The notes beneath the pieces are model-generated. The model did no database searches. It worked only from the letters and a program-made list of their open reading frames with translations, and had not been told where the DNA came from. Positions 1 to 9,045 of a stretch of 64,000 nt of DNA are shown here, in pieces (position 1 is the first letter of the stretch; every line of letters begins with the position of its first letter). Source of the DNA: Holophagae bacterium (GTDB lineage: Bacteria > Acidobacteriota > Holophagae > Acanthopleuribacterales > Acanthopleuribacteraceae); assembly GCA_029263455.1 (NCBI GenBank), contig JAJCXM010000003.1, forward strand, positions 186,001 to 250,000, given 5' to 3'. Both the position numbers and the translations under genes were made by a program.

Positions 1-632
1 TGCAAGACTATCAATGGATCATTTGGTTTTCGGGCGATCAATATGGAGGCACCAGTTCGCCTCAGGCGGGACCAACGGATCTAGACGAATCCAATCTCAC
101 CACCTATCTACAGCAAGGCGGTTATTTGTTTATGACTTGCCAAGACTACCTATATGATCAGGGCGGCGTAACGACCTTTATGAGCTCGCAACTAGGCGTC
201 GCCACTGCCGATAGCGACGGCGGCGACTACGACTCGGTCGTGGGTATAGGGAATTTTGCGAGCTATGGCCAATTGTCATTAGACCCAACGGTCGGATCCG
301 AATATTTCGATACGCTGGAGCCAGGATCAGGGGCGCTAGCCTTTGATGGTCTTAACGGCAACAATGCAGCCGTTGAAACCAGCCGATCACTCATGCTCGG
401 CTTCCCCTTCGAAACAGTTATCCAAAACCAGCCAATTGTGGCAATGCAGATCATGCTTGACCTTATGGACAGCTATCAGATTGGCTGCAGTGAGGTGAGT
501 AACCCTTGCCTAGTATTTGATCTGGACCAGAACGGGCTTAACATGCAGGATCTCTTAGCCCATGCGGCTCAATGGCCCGTGAATGCCATTGACTCACCAT
601 TGATTCAAGTCGTTAACTGCATAGACCCCTAA
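1..632 (+). CDS. C-terminal part of a secreted protein with dockerin-like tail (5' truncated)
   Basis: The frame is open from base 3 to the TAA at 630-632, so the gene begins before the window. The visible 209 residues contain a stretch around IIWFSGDQYG, then LTTYLQQGGYLFMTCQDY. This resembles the 'is the value inside a bracketed, glutamine-amidotransferase-like Rossmann fold' region often found in large extracellular proteins. The last 40 residues contain DLDQNGLNMQDLLAHAAQW, an EF-hand/dockerin-like calcium-loop motif, flanked by cysteines that may form a disulfide. The multicopper oxidase gene starts 12 bp downstream on the same strand, so the two may be co-transcribed. The enzymatic role, if any, lies in the missing N-terminal part. 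The secreted nature is inferred from composition (acidic, Gly/Asn-rich, paired Cys). Confidence 0.6.
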   Translation, partial: QDYQWIIWFSGDQYGGTSSPQAGPTDLDESNLTTYLQQGGYLFMTCQDYLYDQGGVTTFMSSQLGVATADSDGGDYDSVVGIGNFASYGQLSLDPTVGSEYFDTLEPGSGALAFDGLNGNNAAVETSRSLMLGFPFETVIQNQPIVAMQIMLDLMDSYQIGCSEVSNPCLVFDLDQNGLNMQDLLAHAAQWPVNAIDSPLIQVVNCIDP

Positions 633-644
633 AAGGTTAGAACC

Positions 645-1952
645 ATGAAAATTATATGCCTGTATCTGTCAACCTTACTTGCATTAGCAGGTCCACCCAT
701 AGATATTAGGAACATTCCATTGGCGAATGAAGTTTATATCGTTGCCATTGATGTTCAGACAAATCCGTCTAATATGCCCAATTCGATGTTGTGGGATAAA
801 CCGATAGCCCTTCTTTATAAGCAAGTCGGTACCTTTGACAACATCAGAGCCGACGTGGTTCGGCAAGAATTGAAAACAGATTTCGATAACGGGCAATATC
901 AACCGGTCGTTTTGCATGCCATGCAAAATACATCTATGACTATTCACTTTATGAACCTAATTGGCGAAGGTGAAGCACCTGTGCGAATTGTGCAGGGGCC
1001 GGTTTGTAAAGAGTGTCCTGCTAACAAGGCGTATACCTTTTCTTACGGCCAGAATGCTGATCAAACTCAGTATCCAACCTATGCATCCATTCATGCACAT
1101 GGCGTTTCTTACGACATTGATCAAGACGGCACACGGGCTGGTAACAATCTGGAGCTTGGCCCTGAGTATGACGGGCTAGTCCCACCGGGTCAGTCCCGAA
1201 CCTATTTTTACAAAAAACTTGATATCCCAGGTTTGTGGCCTTTGCATGACCACGCTAATCCGTCCCACACAGTTGGTCGTGGTTTACATTTGGCCCTCGT
1301 CGTCGAGCCTTTAAAACCCGGAGTGCAGGTTGATCATGACTTTCTAATCATCTTTTCCGACTACCCAGATTATGACCAATACATCGATGATTTTTATTCG
1401 GGTCAATTTATTCCGCCATTCTTGCATATGCAAAATAGTAATGTCATGCACGCTCACGCGCTAAATGGTTATGCAGCCATGCTACCGCCACGAATGCAGA
1501 TGTCTATTATGAATGGCGCCAGTCGCTGGGATCCGCTGCGGACAGATATTATTGGAGACCCTAGGACGCCTGTCTATGACGTCACATTAGGTTCATTAAT
1601 ACGATTCAGATTCTTAAGTTTCGGCAGTCAAACAACCCATTCTTTTCATTTGCATGGGCACGTTTGGTGGGACGTCGAGGCGCAAAAGTACAGCGATAAT
1701 ATTGCGGTACCTGCTGGCGACACACGCGAAATCATGTTTTATGCAGGGGGGCAACCCTTTCGCCATATTGCCAATTTCTTGTCAGCGGAAGCTTCCAAAA
1801 CCAGATCAGGGACAGGTGACTGGCTCTATCACTGCCACATCATCCCGCACGTTAAACACGGGATGTGGGGCGTTTTCAGGGTTCGGGATGCCGACAATGA
1901 CGACGAGGACTCCGAAGACAAGCCGCAGGGAATCGCTATTCCACAGGACTAG
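645..1952 (+). CDS. secreted multicopper oxidase
   Basis: This is a 435-residue protein with a short signal peptide (MKIICLYLSTLLALAG). It has all four copper-ligand motifs of multicopper oxidases: HAHG near residue 150, HDH near 202, HSFHLHGH near 333-340, and HCHIIPHVKHGM near 396-407. The last motif supplies the type-1 Cys, His and axial Met. A trinuclear centre plus a type-1 site with Met implies oxidation of a phenolic, metal or similar one-electron donor, with O2 reduced to water, outside the cytoplasm. The substrate cannot be read from sequence. The tail is very acidic (DADNDDEDSEDK). ATG follows AAAAGG at 8 nt. The stop codon lies inside a palindromic CTAG shared with the convergent downstream gene. 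An operon with the preceding truncated gene is likely. Confidence 0.9.
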   Translation: MKIICLYLSTLLALAGPPIDIRNIPLANEVYIVAIDVQTNPSNMPNSMLWDKPIALLYKQVGTFDNIRADVVRQELKTDFDNGQYQPVVLHAMQNTSMTIHFMNLIGEGEAPVRIVQGPVCKECPANKAYTFSYGQNADQTQYPTYASIHAHGVSYDIDQDGTRAGNNLELGPEYDGLVPPGQSRTYFYKKLDIPGLWPLHDHANPSHTVGRGLHLALVVEPLKPGVQVDHDFLIIFSDYPDYDQYIDDFYSGQFIPPFLHMQNSNVMHAHALNGYAAMLPPRMQMSIMNGASRWDPLRTDIIGDPRTPVYDVTLGSLIRFRFLSFGSQTTHSFHLHGHVWWDVEAQKYSDNIAVPAGDTREIMFYAGGQPFRHIANFLSAEASKTRSGTGDWLYHCHIIPHVKHGMWGVFRVRDADNDDEDSEDKPQGIAIPQD

Positions 1953-4102
1953 TCGACAAAACCTATAAAGCTCTCTTGATAAATTCCACTCGTTTCTTGT
2001 CCTGACACGGATTTTAATGCACTCATGAAATCCCACGTGGTTGGGGCTCTGAAATTTGAGCGCTGCATAAAGCCACTCAGCAGCATGACGAACTTTTGGT
2101 CATCGGCCATTTCTGTTCGTATTTGATGAATCATATTGGCAGCTTTGTATTGCAACAAGTCTGTTTGAATATGAGCATTCTTGTAGTCGACGATAGATAA
2201 AGCGTGACTGATGGGGAAGTTCTTCACATATTTGCCCCGGGCATCCCAGCGTTTCGTAAATTTACCTTCTACATCGTCACGGTCCGCTACGGCCATCATC
2301 AAATAGGCTGTGTATTCGGAGAAACCGCGTCCAAACCACGCATCATAAGCGGAAGCCGGTTGCACGACTGAATTCCACCAAAGCCCCGCCAAACCAACAG
2401 CCAATGACTCGTTAATTCCTCTAAATCCTGCCGTATCTGCCCTTTGTGAGCCCTTAAGACTAGCCGAGAAACGATTAAACGTTTGCTCGTCTACAGCGAT
2501 CACTCCGGGTACCGGACGCCTCAATGCTTGTAAACTAGGAACCTCAACAACACTGAATTCTTCGAAAGGTACAACGCCAAGTAGGTTGCCATAAAAATCC
2601 AAATATTGGACCGCCAGTTTGTCCATTTTCTTGACGGTCGTTTTCTTCTCCTGCGCGTATGAATAGTAATTAACGTCAAAGCCTTTGTGAGAGTACGTTA
2701 TCTGTTTGAGGTTCCCAAGTATGATGTTCGGATTCAATAGACGTCTCTCATCGGTAAAAGTACCCCAATTCATTTCCTTGTCGTGCCCTTCTTTGCTGAG
2801 TTTGCCAGGGGAGACTAAGAGCCAAGGTTTGGGTAACTTAAAACTAATATTAACGCTAGGGCGGGCGTTATAGTAATAGGGCTGTGGCCACCAAGCATAT
2901 TCGTCAAAATGAACCAGTTGATTGCCAAAATCTTGTGCCAACGCATTGCCACCATAATTGAAGGACAGGTTAAACGGTTTGCCCGCTTGGCTGGCCATGG
3001 GCAGTTCAACCACCAGACCATCGTTTTGGTGCGCGAATCGTAGTTCCTCGCCATCCGAGCTCTTAACCGATCGCAAAACGATGGCGTGCTTTTCCATATT
3101 GCGCTTGTAGTGGATAAGATCTTTAACGGTTACATAACCAAACTCTTCAACCTCGCTTTGGCCTGCCGTTTCGACAAGACTACCAAAGCCTAACGAATGC
3201 TGCTCTATGTCACGTGTCTTGAAGCGTTTGGCCGAACGTTCAGACATTAAGTCTAAGTATATGTAGCGATCACCCCCCTGGGGATCGGTATATTGAACTT
3301 GAACGTCAAAGTCTAACTGTTTCAAATTGTCGGTGCTGACGGTGGCTTGCAAATAATCTGCACCAACTGTATGAATCCGGGGCTGGCGAAAATCTGGGAT
3401 CAAATCAACAACGACATGTGTTTCAGCCTTCAGGACATCATCAAAACGGTCAAACGCAATTAAGCCCATCTTGAAATTCCGAAATGCATCCACAAAAAAG
3501 GCAAATGGCTTGTCGTCCGTTGTGAAATCAAAAAATAGATAGCCCTTATGATTAAGTCTGGCACATAGAGTAGCTAATAAGGGTTCCATGCACATTTTTG
3601 TAGGAAAAAAGATCTCATCGCGATTCTCTAGGTAGTCGCGAATAACATTCTCTGCCTTTTCCTTAAGATCAGCTGGCAAAGCCATCACGCTACCTTTTAA
3701 ATCGATGGCTGAGAAGATGATGCCTTTACCCTTTATGGAAACCGAGGACACAAGATCACCTTCGCCCTGTATCTCAACATGCCGTCCACGGACAAGTTCC
3801 AAACCGGCAAGATTATGTTTAGCTACGCGACCGTCCTGGGGCTGTTTGAGATCAAGCGTAGCGGTAATGACGCCGGACAGCGGAATATATCCGATCGGTA
3901 GATCGGCACCGTGGTCCCAAGGAATTGTAATCTGGGCCAATACGACATCTTCGAATTGAATGGAACCCGAGGGAAGTTTCATATTCTGTTGCGCAATCGC
4001 AATAGCTTGCGGGTGCACAGAAATTTCATTAAGGCGATCAAACTGGGCCGTCGCCGTCCGGCACATCAAAAAGCAAACACAGCCAAAAAGAAACGTTTTC
4101 AT
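1949..4102 (-). CDS. exported M1 aminopeptidase-like protein lacking the zinc site
   Basis: I start it at the ATG at 4102 (717 aa) rather than ten codons upstream. It is preceded by a G-rich SD (TTGGGGGTTAC) and begins a clean signal peptide, MKTFLFGCVCFLMCRTATAQ. The C-terminal third has the layout of the M1 (gluzincin) catalytic helix pair: LAVGLAGLWWNSVVQPAS near residue 570, then AYDAWFGRGFSEYTAYL. These match HExxHxWWG...DxWLNEGFxEY of M1 enzymes. The histidines and glutamates that bind zinc are replaced (HELAH becomes VGLAG, NEG becomes GRG). No GAMEN motif is seen. I infer a folded, exported but catalytically inactive M1-like protein, perhaps a binding or scaffold protein. The N-terminal half is not recognised. 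Confidence 0.7.
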   Translation of the reverse strand: MKTFLFGCVCFLMCRTATAQFDRLNEISVHPQAIAIAQQNMKLPSGSIQFEDVVLAQITIPWDHGADLPIGYIPLSGVITATLDLKQPQDGRVAKHNLAGLELVRGRHVEIQGEGDLVSSVSIKGKGIIFSAIDLKGSVMALPADLKEKAENVIRDYLENRDEIFFPTKMCMEPLLATLCARLNHKGYLFFDFTTDDKPFAFFVDAFRNFKMGLIAFDRFDDVLKAETHVVVDLIPDFRQPRIHTVGADYLQATVSTDNLKQLDFDVQVQYTDPQGGDRYIYLDLMSERSAKRFKTRDIEQHSLGFGSLVETAGQSEVEEFGYVTVKDLIHYKRNMEKHAIVLRSVKSSDGEELRFAHQNDGLVVELPMASQAGKPFNLSFNYGGNALAQDFGNQLVHFDEYAWWPQPYYYNARPSVNISFKLPKPWLLVSPGKLSKEGHDKEMNWGTFTDERRLLNPNIILGNLKQITYSHKGFDVNYYSYAQEKKTTVKKMDKLAVQYLDFYGNLLGVVPFEEFSVVEVPSLQALRRPVPGVIAVDEQTFNRFSASLKGSQRADTAGFRGINESLAVGLAGLWWNSVVQPASAYDAWFGRGFSEYTAYLMMAVADRDDVEGKFTKRWDARGKYVKNFPISHALSIVDYKNAHIQTDLLQYKAANMIHQIRTEMADDQKFVMLLSGFMQRSNFRAPTTWDFMSALKSVSGQETSGIYQESFIGFVD

Positions 4103-4155
4103 GTAACCCCCAAGAGCACAACTTCGTTGCAATTTTCACATTCTAGTACATATGC

Positions 4156-4182
4156 AAAAAGGGCACCCCCGAAAGGGTGCCC
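4156..4182 (-). terminator. Rho-independent terminator of the TonB-receptor gene
   Basis: An 8-bp perfect inverted repeat (GGGCACCC at 4161-4168 and GGGTGCCC at 4175-4182) encloses a 6-nt loop. On the minus strand it is followed directly by TTTTT (4156-4160). It lies 23 bp beyond the stop of the receptor gene and upstream of the M1-like gene. The two minus-strand genes are therefore probably separate transcription units. Confidence 0.85.
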
Positions 4183-4204
4183 CATATGTCTAACTCCAAC
4201 TAGA

Positions 4205-7165
4205 TTAGAAGGAGAACTTGAGACCAACGCGATAGTAGCGCGGAGGCATAAGTTGAGTTGGTTGACCAAACAGAGGCCATATCTCACGGCCACTTGAAGT
4301 GATGTAGCTGCTCAGACTTTCGACATCGTCGAAGGTAGCTGAACCATCAGCGTTTTGAACTTCGTTGATTTCGAGAACGTCAATCGTGATGTTTTCGTCT
4401 ACGAAAGTTGCGGCCTGCTTGTCGAACAAGTTGAACACGTCTAAGTAGAAATTCATCGCATAACGATTCGCGAAACGCCACTCATATGCCAATTTGATGT
4501 CAAACTGAGTTTGACTTGGCAATTGACCAGCTGTACCACGAGTCAACAGGTGATACTCACCGTAGCCATCATCAGGAGGTGTACCATACGCAGAGTAAGG
4601 AGTACCGCTCCAATATCGAGCTACAGAACCAACTGACATACCCCAGTCAAAGCGATAGAAACCATCAACTTTTACTTGGTGCTCACGGTCATTAGGCAAG
4701 AAGCCGTCACCGTTTACAAGCGTTGAAGTGAGGTCATAAGTCGCAGTGATGTTGGGATCGGTTTGACCATAGAATGGCAGGTACAGACCGATGTAGTCAC
4801 CTTTGAGTTCACTATTCAGGTAGTAGAAGTTAAATGCATAGTTGTTAGAGAACGACTTACGCATAGAAAGTTCGATACCTTTGTAGTCACGCTTAGGATC
4901 AACAAATCCGGTTTGTTCTGCGCTCAGAACAACGGAATCACCTTGGTTGTACAGGTGATGGTTGCCCAAGGCATCGTCAAACTCTAGCTCATAATTTGCG
5001 CCCCAAGTGAATTCGATTGCTTCACCTGGATTTGCAATGATGTAGGTGTTGCCACCATCAAAAGAAACATCTTCGATAACGCGAATAATGGATTTATCAA
5101 TGTACTTGATACCCGCTGCCCAGTTAGGCATGAATTCGTACTCAAAGCCGGCAATGATTTCGTCAAGGCCTTGGCCTTTGAGGTTGTCAGATACAGGCTC
5201 GTTATCGCCACCAAAGAGACCTTCGAAGCGAACGTTTGCATCATCAACACCACGCAACAAGTTGCCGTTGGCATCGATCAACAGACGTGGATCAAAACCT
5301 TCGATCGTTCGTTGTGAAGGATCTAAGTTAAGGCCGTTTGCATCAAGGTAAATTTGAGTGATGTTAAAGGTTTCTGCGCCAAAGGCGCGGTTATTGATGT
5401 CCAGAGGAACGTTCTCAAAGAAACGACCAAAAGAACCATAAAGTTTCGATTTGCCGTTTCCAATCACGTCATAGGTGATGCCTAAACGAGGTGCCCAGTT
5501 GGCATCTAGTTCAAAGGCAGCATCGCCCGTGGCGTTTTCCACTCGTTGAATTTCATAGCGCATGCCGGCTTTGATATTCAAACGACTGTTCACTTCCCAA
5601 GTGTCTTGTAAGAAGAAGGCAGTGTTGATGGTGTGCGTGATAGCTTGGGCACCATTTGGACGTGGTGTTTGGCCATCCGTATTACGATCAACAAAGGAAC
5701 GAATTTGTGCGTAGTTGTGGGCGCCTTCGGCATTTGCCTGTCTTAGGCGGAAACGATAGCCGTCCCCATAACCACGAACCGAATCAAATTCGTTATCTTC
5801 ATAGTCAATACCGAATTTTGCTTGATGGCTTCCAAAGAAACCTTCCAAGGTAGCTTTGAAGGATTCGCGATTAGCATTTTCTTCTTCCCAAAAGCCCAAG
5901 CCACCACGTTGGATGGTTGAAGAACTAAGTTCAGTTGAATATACCAATGCTCCGCGCTCGCCACCAAAGGTAGGCGCATTAACGATTTTGTTGTTTGAAG
6001 TTTCTTCGTGGGTTCCCACTTGAGCTTCAAAAATCAATGAATCGGTTAACAAAGACGTGTACTTCAATTGCATGTTGTCGCCACCGGATTCGACCAATTG
6101 ATCGGTATCGGCTGCGCCACCGCTGGAGCGGTTGGTGAAGTCACGAGGATCGGACAAGACGTTGAACACCAAGTCATTATTTTCGTTGATGTTATAGGTC
6201 ATTTTGAAAGACCAACTTAGGTCTTCAGTTGAATCACTAAACTGACCCTGTCGGAATGGGTTATCCGCGACAAAATCATAGTAGTCTGTTTGCTCAGCAG
6301 GGTTAGCTGCTGCAAAGAACCACAACTTGTCTTTAATGAAATAGCCACCCAAAGTGAATCCGAAATCTTCTTCATCGGAACCAGAAAATCTAGCGCCTGC
6401 AGAAGGAGTATCGGCATCTGAGTAGAAGTCTGCATCGCGGAAGTAGCCGAATACAGTACCGGAGAATTCGTTGCCACCAGATTTAGTCAATACGTTGACC
6501 ACAGCACCAGTTGAGCGACCGAATTCAGCTTCATAACCACCGGTCTTAACTTGAACTTCTTGAACAAAGTCAAAGTTAATGCGCTTGCCGTTTAAGCCAT
6601 ACTCCATATTGGTGGTGTTTTGGCCATCAATAATGTAGTTAGACTCAGGACCCGAAGATCCATAAACAACAAACCCACCTGATCCATCTTGTCCAGATAC
6701 GCCTGGAGCCAAGTTAACCAAGGAGTTAGTTGAACGGCCTGTTGGCAATTCCGAGAAGTATTCTTCATCGTAGTTGCCACCGATGGTCGTTGAGGTGGTG
6801 TCCAGCAGAACTTCGCCTGCTGTAACGGTTAAAACCTCTTCCACACCACCAATTTCCATGGGCACGTCGATACGTGTCGTTTGGTCAAGGTTAATTTGAA
6901 AGCTGGTCTTTTGTGTTTTGAATCCTTCAAGAGTTGCCGTCATCTCGTATTTTCCAGGAGGTAACAAAGGAATGCGGAACTGACCATCCGAGTCAGAAAC
7001 CGCCGACTTTGTGCCCTGCAAGTTACTGGAATTTACCGTAACAACAACGCCCGGTAGGGGGGCACTATTATTGTCGACCATATTGCCTTGCAATGTACCA
7101 GTGGTACCCGCGAAGGTGAACATAGCTGAGACTAATAAAAGCCCCATGATGAAACGCTTAAGCAT
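4205..7165 (-). CDS. TonB-dependent outer-membrane receptor with carboxypeptidase-regulatory-like domain (Oar-like)
   Basis: This 986-residue protein has a signal peptide (MLKRFIMGLLLVSAMFTFAG). A CarboxypepD_reg-like beta-sandwich follows at about 20-100 (GTLQGNMVDNNSAPLPGVVV, ending in the DQTTRIDVPME region). A plug domain lies at about 115-235 (NYIIDGQNTTNMEYGLNG; GYEAEFGRSTGAVVNVLTKSG), and a long beta-barrel ends in the terminal aromatic KFSF used by the BAM machinery. This is the architecture of the large Oar-like receptors expanded in Acidobacteriota. It would import an unidentified large substrate across the outer membrane with TonB/ExbBD energy. ATG is preceded by the strong SD GGAGGAG at 6 nt. 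The leader carries competing hairpins and a U-tract (separate entry), and the gene ends at a strong terminator. Confidence 0.93.
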   Translation of the reverse strand: MLKRFIMGLLLVSAMFTFAGTTGTLQGNMVDNNSAPLPGVVVTVNSSNLQGTKSAVSDSDGQFRIPLLPPGKYEMTATLEGFKTQKTSFQINLDQTTRIDVPMEIGGVEEVLTVTAGEVLLDTTSTTIGGNYDEEYFSELPTGRSTNSLVNLAPGVSGQDGSGGFVVYGSSGPESNYIIDGQNTTNMEYGLNGKRINFDFVQEVQVKTGGYEAEFGRSTGAVVNVLTKSGGNEFSGTVFGYFRDADFYSDADTPSAGARFSGSDEEDFGFTLGGYFIKDKLWFFAAANPAEQTDYYDFVADNPFRQGQFSDSTEDLSWSFKMTYNINENNDLVFNVLSDPRDFTNRSSGGAADTDQLVESGGDNMQLKYTSLLTDSLIFEAQVGTHEETSNNKIVNAPTFGGERGALVYSTELSSSTIQRGGLGFWEEENANRESFKATLEGFFGSHQAKFGIDYEDNEFDSVRGYGDGYRFRLRQANAEGAHNYAQIRSFVDRNTDGQTPRPNGAQAITHTINTAFFLQDTWEVNSRLNIKAGMRYEIQRVENATGDAAFELDANWAPRLGITYDVIGNGKSKLYGSFGRFFENVPLDINNRAFGAETFNITQIYLDANGLNLDPSQRTIEGFDPRLLIDANGNLLRGVDDANVRFEGLFGGDNEPVSDNLKGQGLDEIIAGFEYEFMPNWAAGIKYIDKSIIRVIEDVSFDGGNTYIIANPGEAIEFTWGANYELEFDDALGNHHLYNQGDSVVLSAEQTGFVDPKRDYKGIELSMRKSFSNNYAFNFYYLNSELKGDYIGLYLPFYGQTDPNITATYDLTSTLVNGDGFLPNDREHQVKVDGFYRFDWGMSVGSVARYWSGTPYSAYGTPPDDGYGEYHLLTRGTAGQLPSQTQFDIKLAYEWRFANRYAMNFYLDVFNLFDKQAATFVDENITIDVLEINEVQNADGSATFDDVESLSSYITSSGREIWPLFGQPTQLMPPRYYRVGLKFSF

Positions 7166-7657
7166 TATTACTCCTCCATCATGAGTAAAAAATTCTGGGA
7201 CCTGTTTAGGGTCCCGGAGACCCTGTATGTAGTCATACAGTTGATCGGCCTCAATAGAGCAAGCCCCATACCAAATCGGTTTGATTACAAAAAGATCAAA
7301 GATTTACAAACTGTTTACGGTTAACACACGTATGTAACAAATGTGCACAAGTGTGCAGAATCCAAGTCGTTGGATAGCTTTGATCCAAAATGTTGAATAT
7401 TCCAGCCGCGCAGCCCTGCGTTCCAGACACAGTGCATCCTTTAGATCAAACACCTGCGCGCCCCGAATCCGAACGACTACAAGCGGCACACAGCGCGTTT
7501 TCTAAGCATGTTCGTCGTTGCCTAAATAGCTACAACGAATTCGGCCACTCGCGGGCAGTATGAAGCGAATTGAGGTAATGCCTCTACGGCTTCTACCTCA
7601 ACATCAGCCAAGCCAGTAAACAAACAAATAGATATAACTACTGAGAAACTGGTTCAA
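7166..7657. other. intergenic region between the TonB receptor and tyrS
   Basis: This is 492 bp without a convincing gene. Besides the leader hairpins at 7197-7240 it holds an imperfect stem-loop at 7571-7600 (TGAGGTA pairing with TACCTCA, with a smaller inner GCC/GGC stem). That stem-loop lies about 60 bp beyond the tyrS stop but has no U-tract on either strand. A short minus-strand reading frame at 7304-7489 has no SD or recognisable motif and was not called. The region must hold the receptor promoter, but I could not fix -35/-10 boxes with confidence. Confidence 0.6.
7197..7240 (-). promoter_or_regulatory. candidate attenuator leader of the TonB receptor gene
   Basis: Reading the minus strand from 7240 to 7186 there are three hairpins. 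The first is CTGTATG/CATACAG (7234-7240 with 7223-7229, 4-nt loop). The second is GGGTC/GACCC (7219-7223 with 7209-7213). The third is GGGACC/GGTCCC (7210-7215 with 7197-7202), followed by AGAATTTTTT. The second and third share bases, so they exclude each other. The third with its U-tract looks like an intrinsic terminator and the second like an anti-terminator. The ATG lies about 30 nt beyond. The pairings are read directly; the regulatory role is inferred. No known aptamer was recognised upstream. Confidence 0.45.
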
Positions 7658-8923
7658 TCAAGAAACGATTTTCACCAATTTCATTCGTTTCTTGCCAGCG
7701 CGAAGCAGGAATTCTCCTCGGGCAATCGAGGCCACTGAAACTAACTCATCTGCTTCCTGCAATGCTTGATCATCGACCTTAGCTCCGCCACCCCGAACCA
7801 AACGCCTGGCTTCACTATTTGACTGAGCTAAGTCAGCTAGAACCAGTAGTTGCGTCCATGTCATCTGTTTAATATCTGCCATCGGCACAGAAATGGACGG
7901 CGTATTCAGGTGCTCCTTAACATTCACAGAAGCAATGCCTGAACTTGTTTTTACCTGTCCGCCTTCATCTGCTTGACCAAAACGAACCGCAGCCGTAGAG
8001 AATGCTTTTTTCGCGGATTCATTCCCGTGACACAATCGCGTCACCTCAAACCCTAAGATTTCCTTAGCTCGATTGATGTTCTCTTCTATTAATCGTTCGA
8101 TCTCAGCAACTGGTAGAAAAGTGAAGAGTAGCAAAAATCGTTTCACGTCCGAGTCTTCAACATTACGCCAGAATTGGTAAAAATCGAAGATCGGCGTGCG
8201 CGCTTCGTCGAGCCAAATATTCCCTTTTTCACTCTTGCCGAACTTGGCGCCGTTACTGTTTGTAACTAGCGGAAAGGTGGCACCAAACGCCTGCTGATCT
8301 TCGCCCATTCGGCGGCACAAATCCATGCCCGCAACGATATTGCCCCATTGGTCTTGGCCACCCATTTGTAACGTACAGTTGTAATTTTTGGCTAAAATGT
8401 AAAAGTCATAAGCTTGCAAGAGCATGTAATTGAACTCAATGAAGCTTAAACCCGTCTCCAGACGTGATTTCACCGACTCGGCGGTTAACATACGGTTGAT
8501 GCTGAAATGAACACCGATATCACGCAAAAAATCGATATAGCGTAACTCAATCAACCAATCTTTATTGTTTTGAATAGATCCTTGTTTACCGTCTAATTCC
8601 AGGTAGCGATTTAATTGCTCAGCTATCCCCTTCTCATTGGCCTCAATGGTGCCGTCTTCGAGCATTTGACGCATTTCTGTCTTGCCTGAAGGATCGCCAA
8701 CGCGCGCCGTGCCTCCACCAAGGATGGCGATTGGGTGATGACCGGCCGCTTGCATATGAGCCATTGCCATAATTGGCACCAGTGATCCGACGTGTAAGCT
8801 ATCTGCCGTTGGATCAAAACCCACATAAAATGTGCAGCTCTTTTGTAAATGCTGCTCAAGTTCTTGATCATGGGTTGTTTGATAAATGAATCCACGGTCT
8901 CTTAGCGTCGTCAATACCGTCAC
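7658..8923 (-). CDS. tyrS: tyrosyl-tRNA synthetase
   Basis: This is a 421-residue class I aminoacyl-tRNA synthetase that charges tRNA-Tyr in the cytoplasm. The HIGH-type motif reads HVGS at 44-47, after the tyrosine/ATP pocket YVGFDPTADSL. The KMSKS loop reads KFGKS near residue 230. The tyrosine-recognition region MGGQDQWGNI and the C-terminal S4 RNA-binding domain (QSNSEARRLVRGGGAKVDD) are present, and length is normal for bacterial TyrRS. The start codon is GTG with SD AGGGGAGGG about 6 nt upstream. It follows the kinase-fusion gene on the same strand after 122 bp. That gap holds small inverted repeats (GCTAG-CAA-CTAGC) but no clear terminator. No T-box leader was seen. Confidence 0.97.
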   Translation of the reverse strand: MTVLTTLRDRGFIYQTTHDQELEQHLQKSCTFYVGFDPTADSLHVGSLVPIMAMAHMQAAGHHPIAILGGGTARVGDPSGKTEMRQMLEDGTIEANEKGIAEQLNRYLELDGKQGSIQNNKDWLIELRYIDFLRDIGVHFSINRMLTAESVKSRLETGLSFIEFNYMLLQAYDFYILAKNYNCTLQMGGQDQWGNIVAGMDLCRRMGEDQQAFGATFPLVTNSNGAKFGKSEKGNIWLDEARTPIFDFYQFWRNVEDSDVKRFLLLFTFLPVAEIERLIEENINRAKEILGFEVTRLCHGNESAKKAFSTAAVRFGQADEGGQVKTSSGIASVNVKEHLNTPSISVPMADIKQMTWTQLLVLADLAQSNSEARRLVRGGGAKVDDQALQEADELVSVASIARGEFLLRAGKKRMKLVKIVS

Positions 8924-9045
8924 GGGTGCCCTCCCCTAGTAGTGGAATTGGGAAAACTACCACAATTGAGCACACAGGGCTAGCAACTAGCTTAGCCGGC
9001 GTACTATATCCATCCTGGCTCCCATGTCAGTGGGAACACGAGCGT

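Noticed and set aside
7223-7240. Inverted repeat CTGTATG...CATACAG resembling a LexA box
   Set aside because: LexA boxes of E. coli type are CTGT-N8-ACAG; this is CTGT-N10-ACAG and sits in a leader that can form RNA hairpins. It is treated as part of the leader instead.
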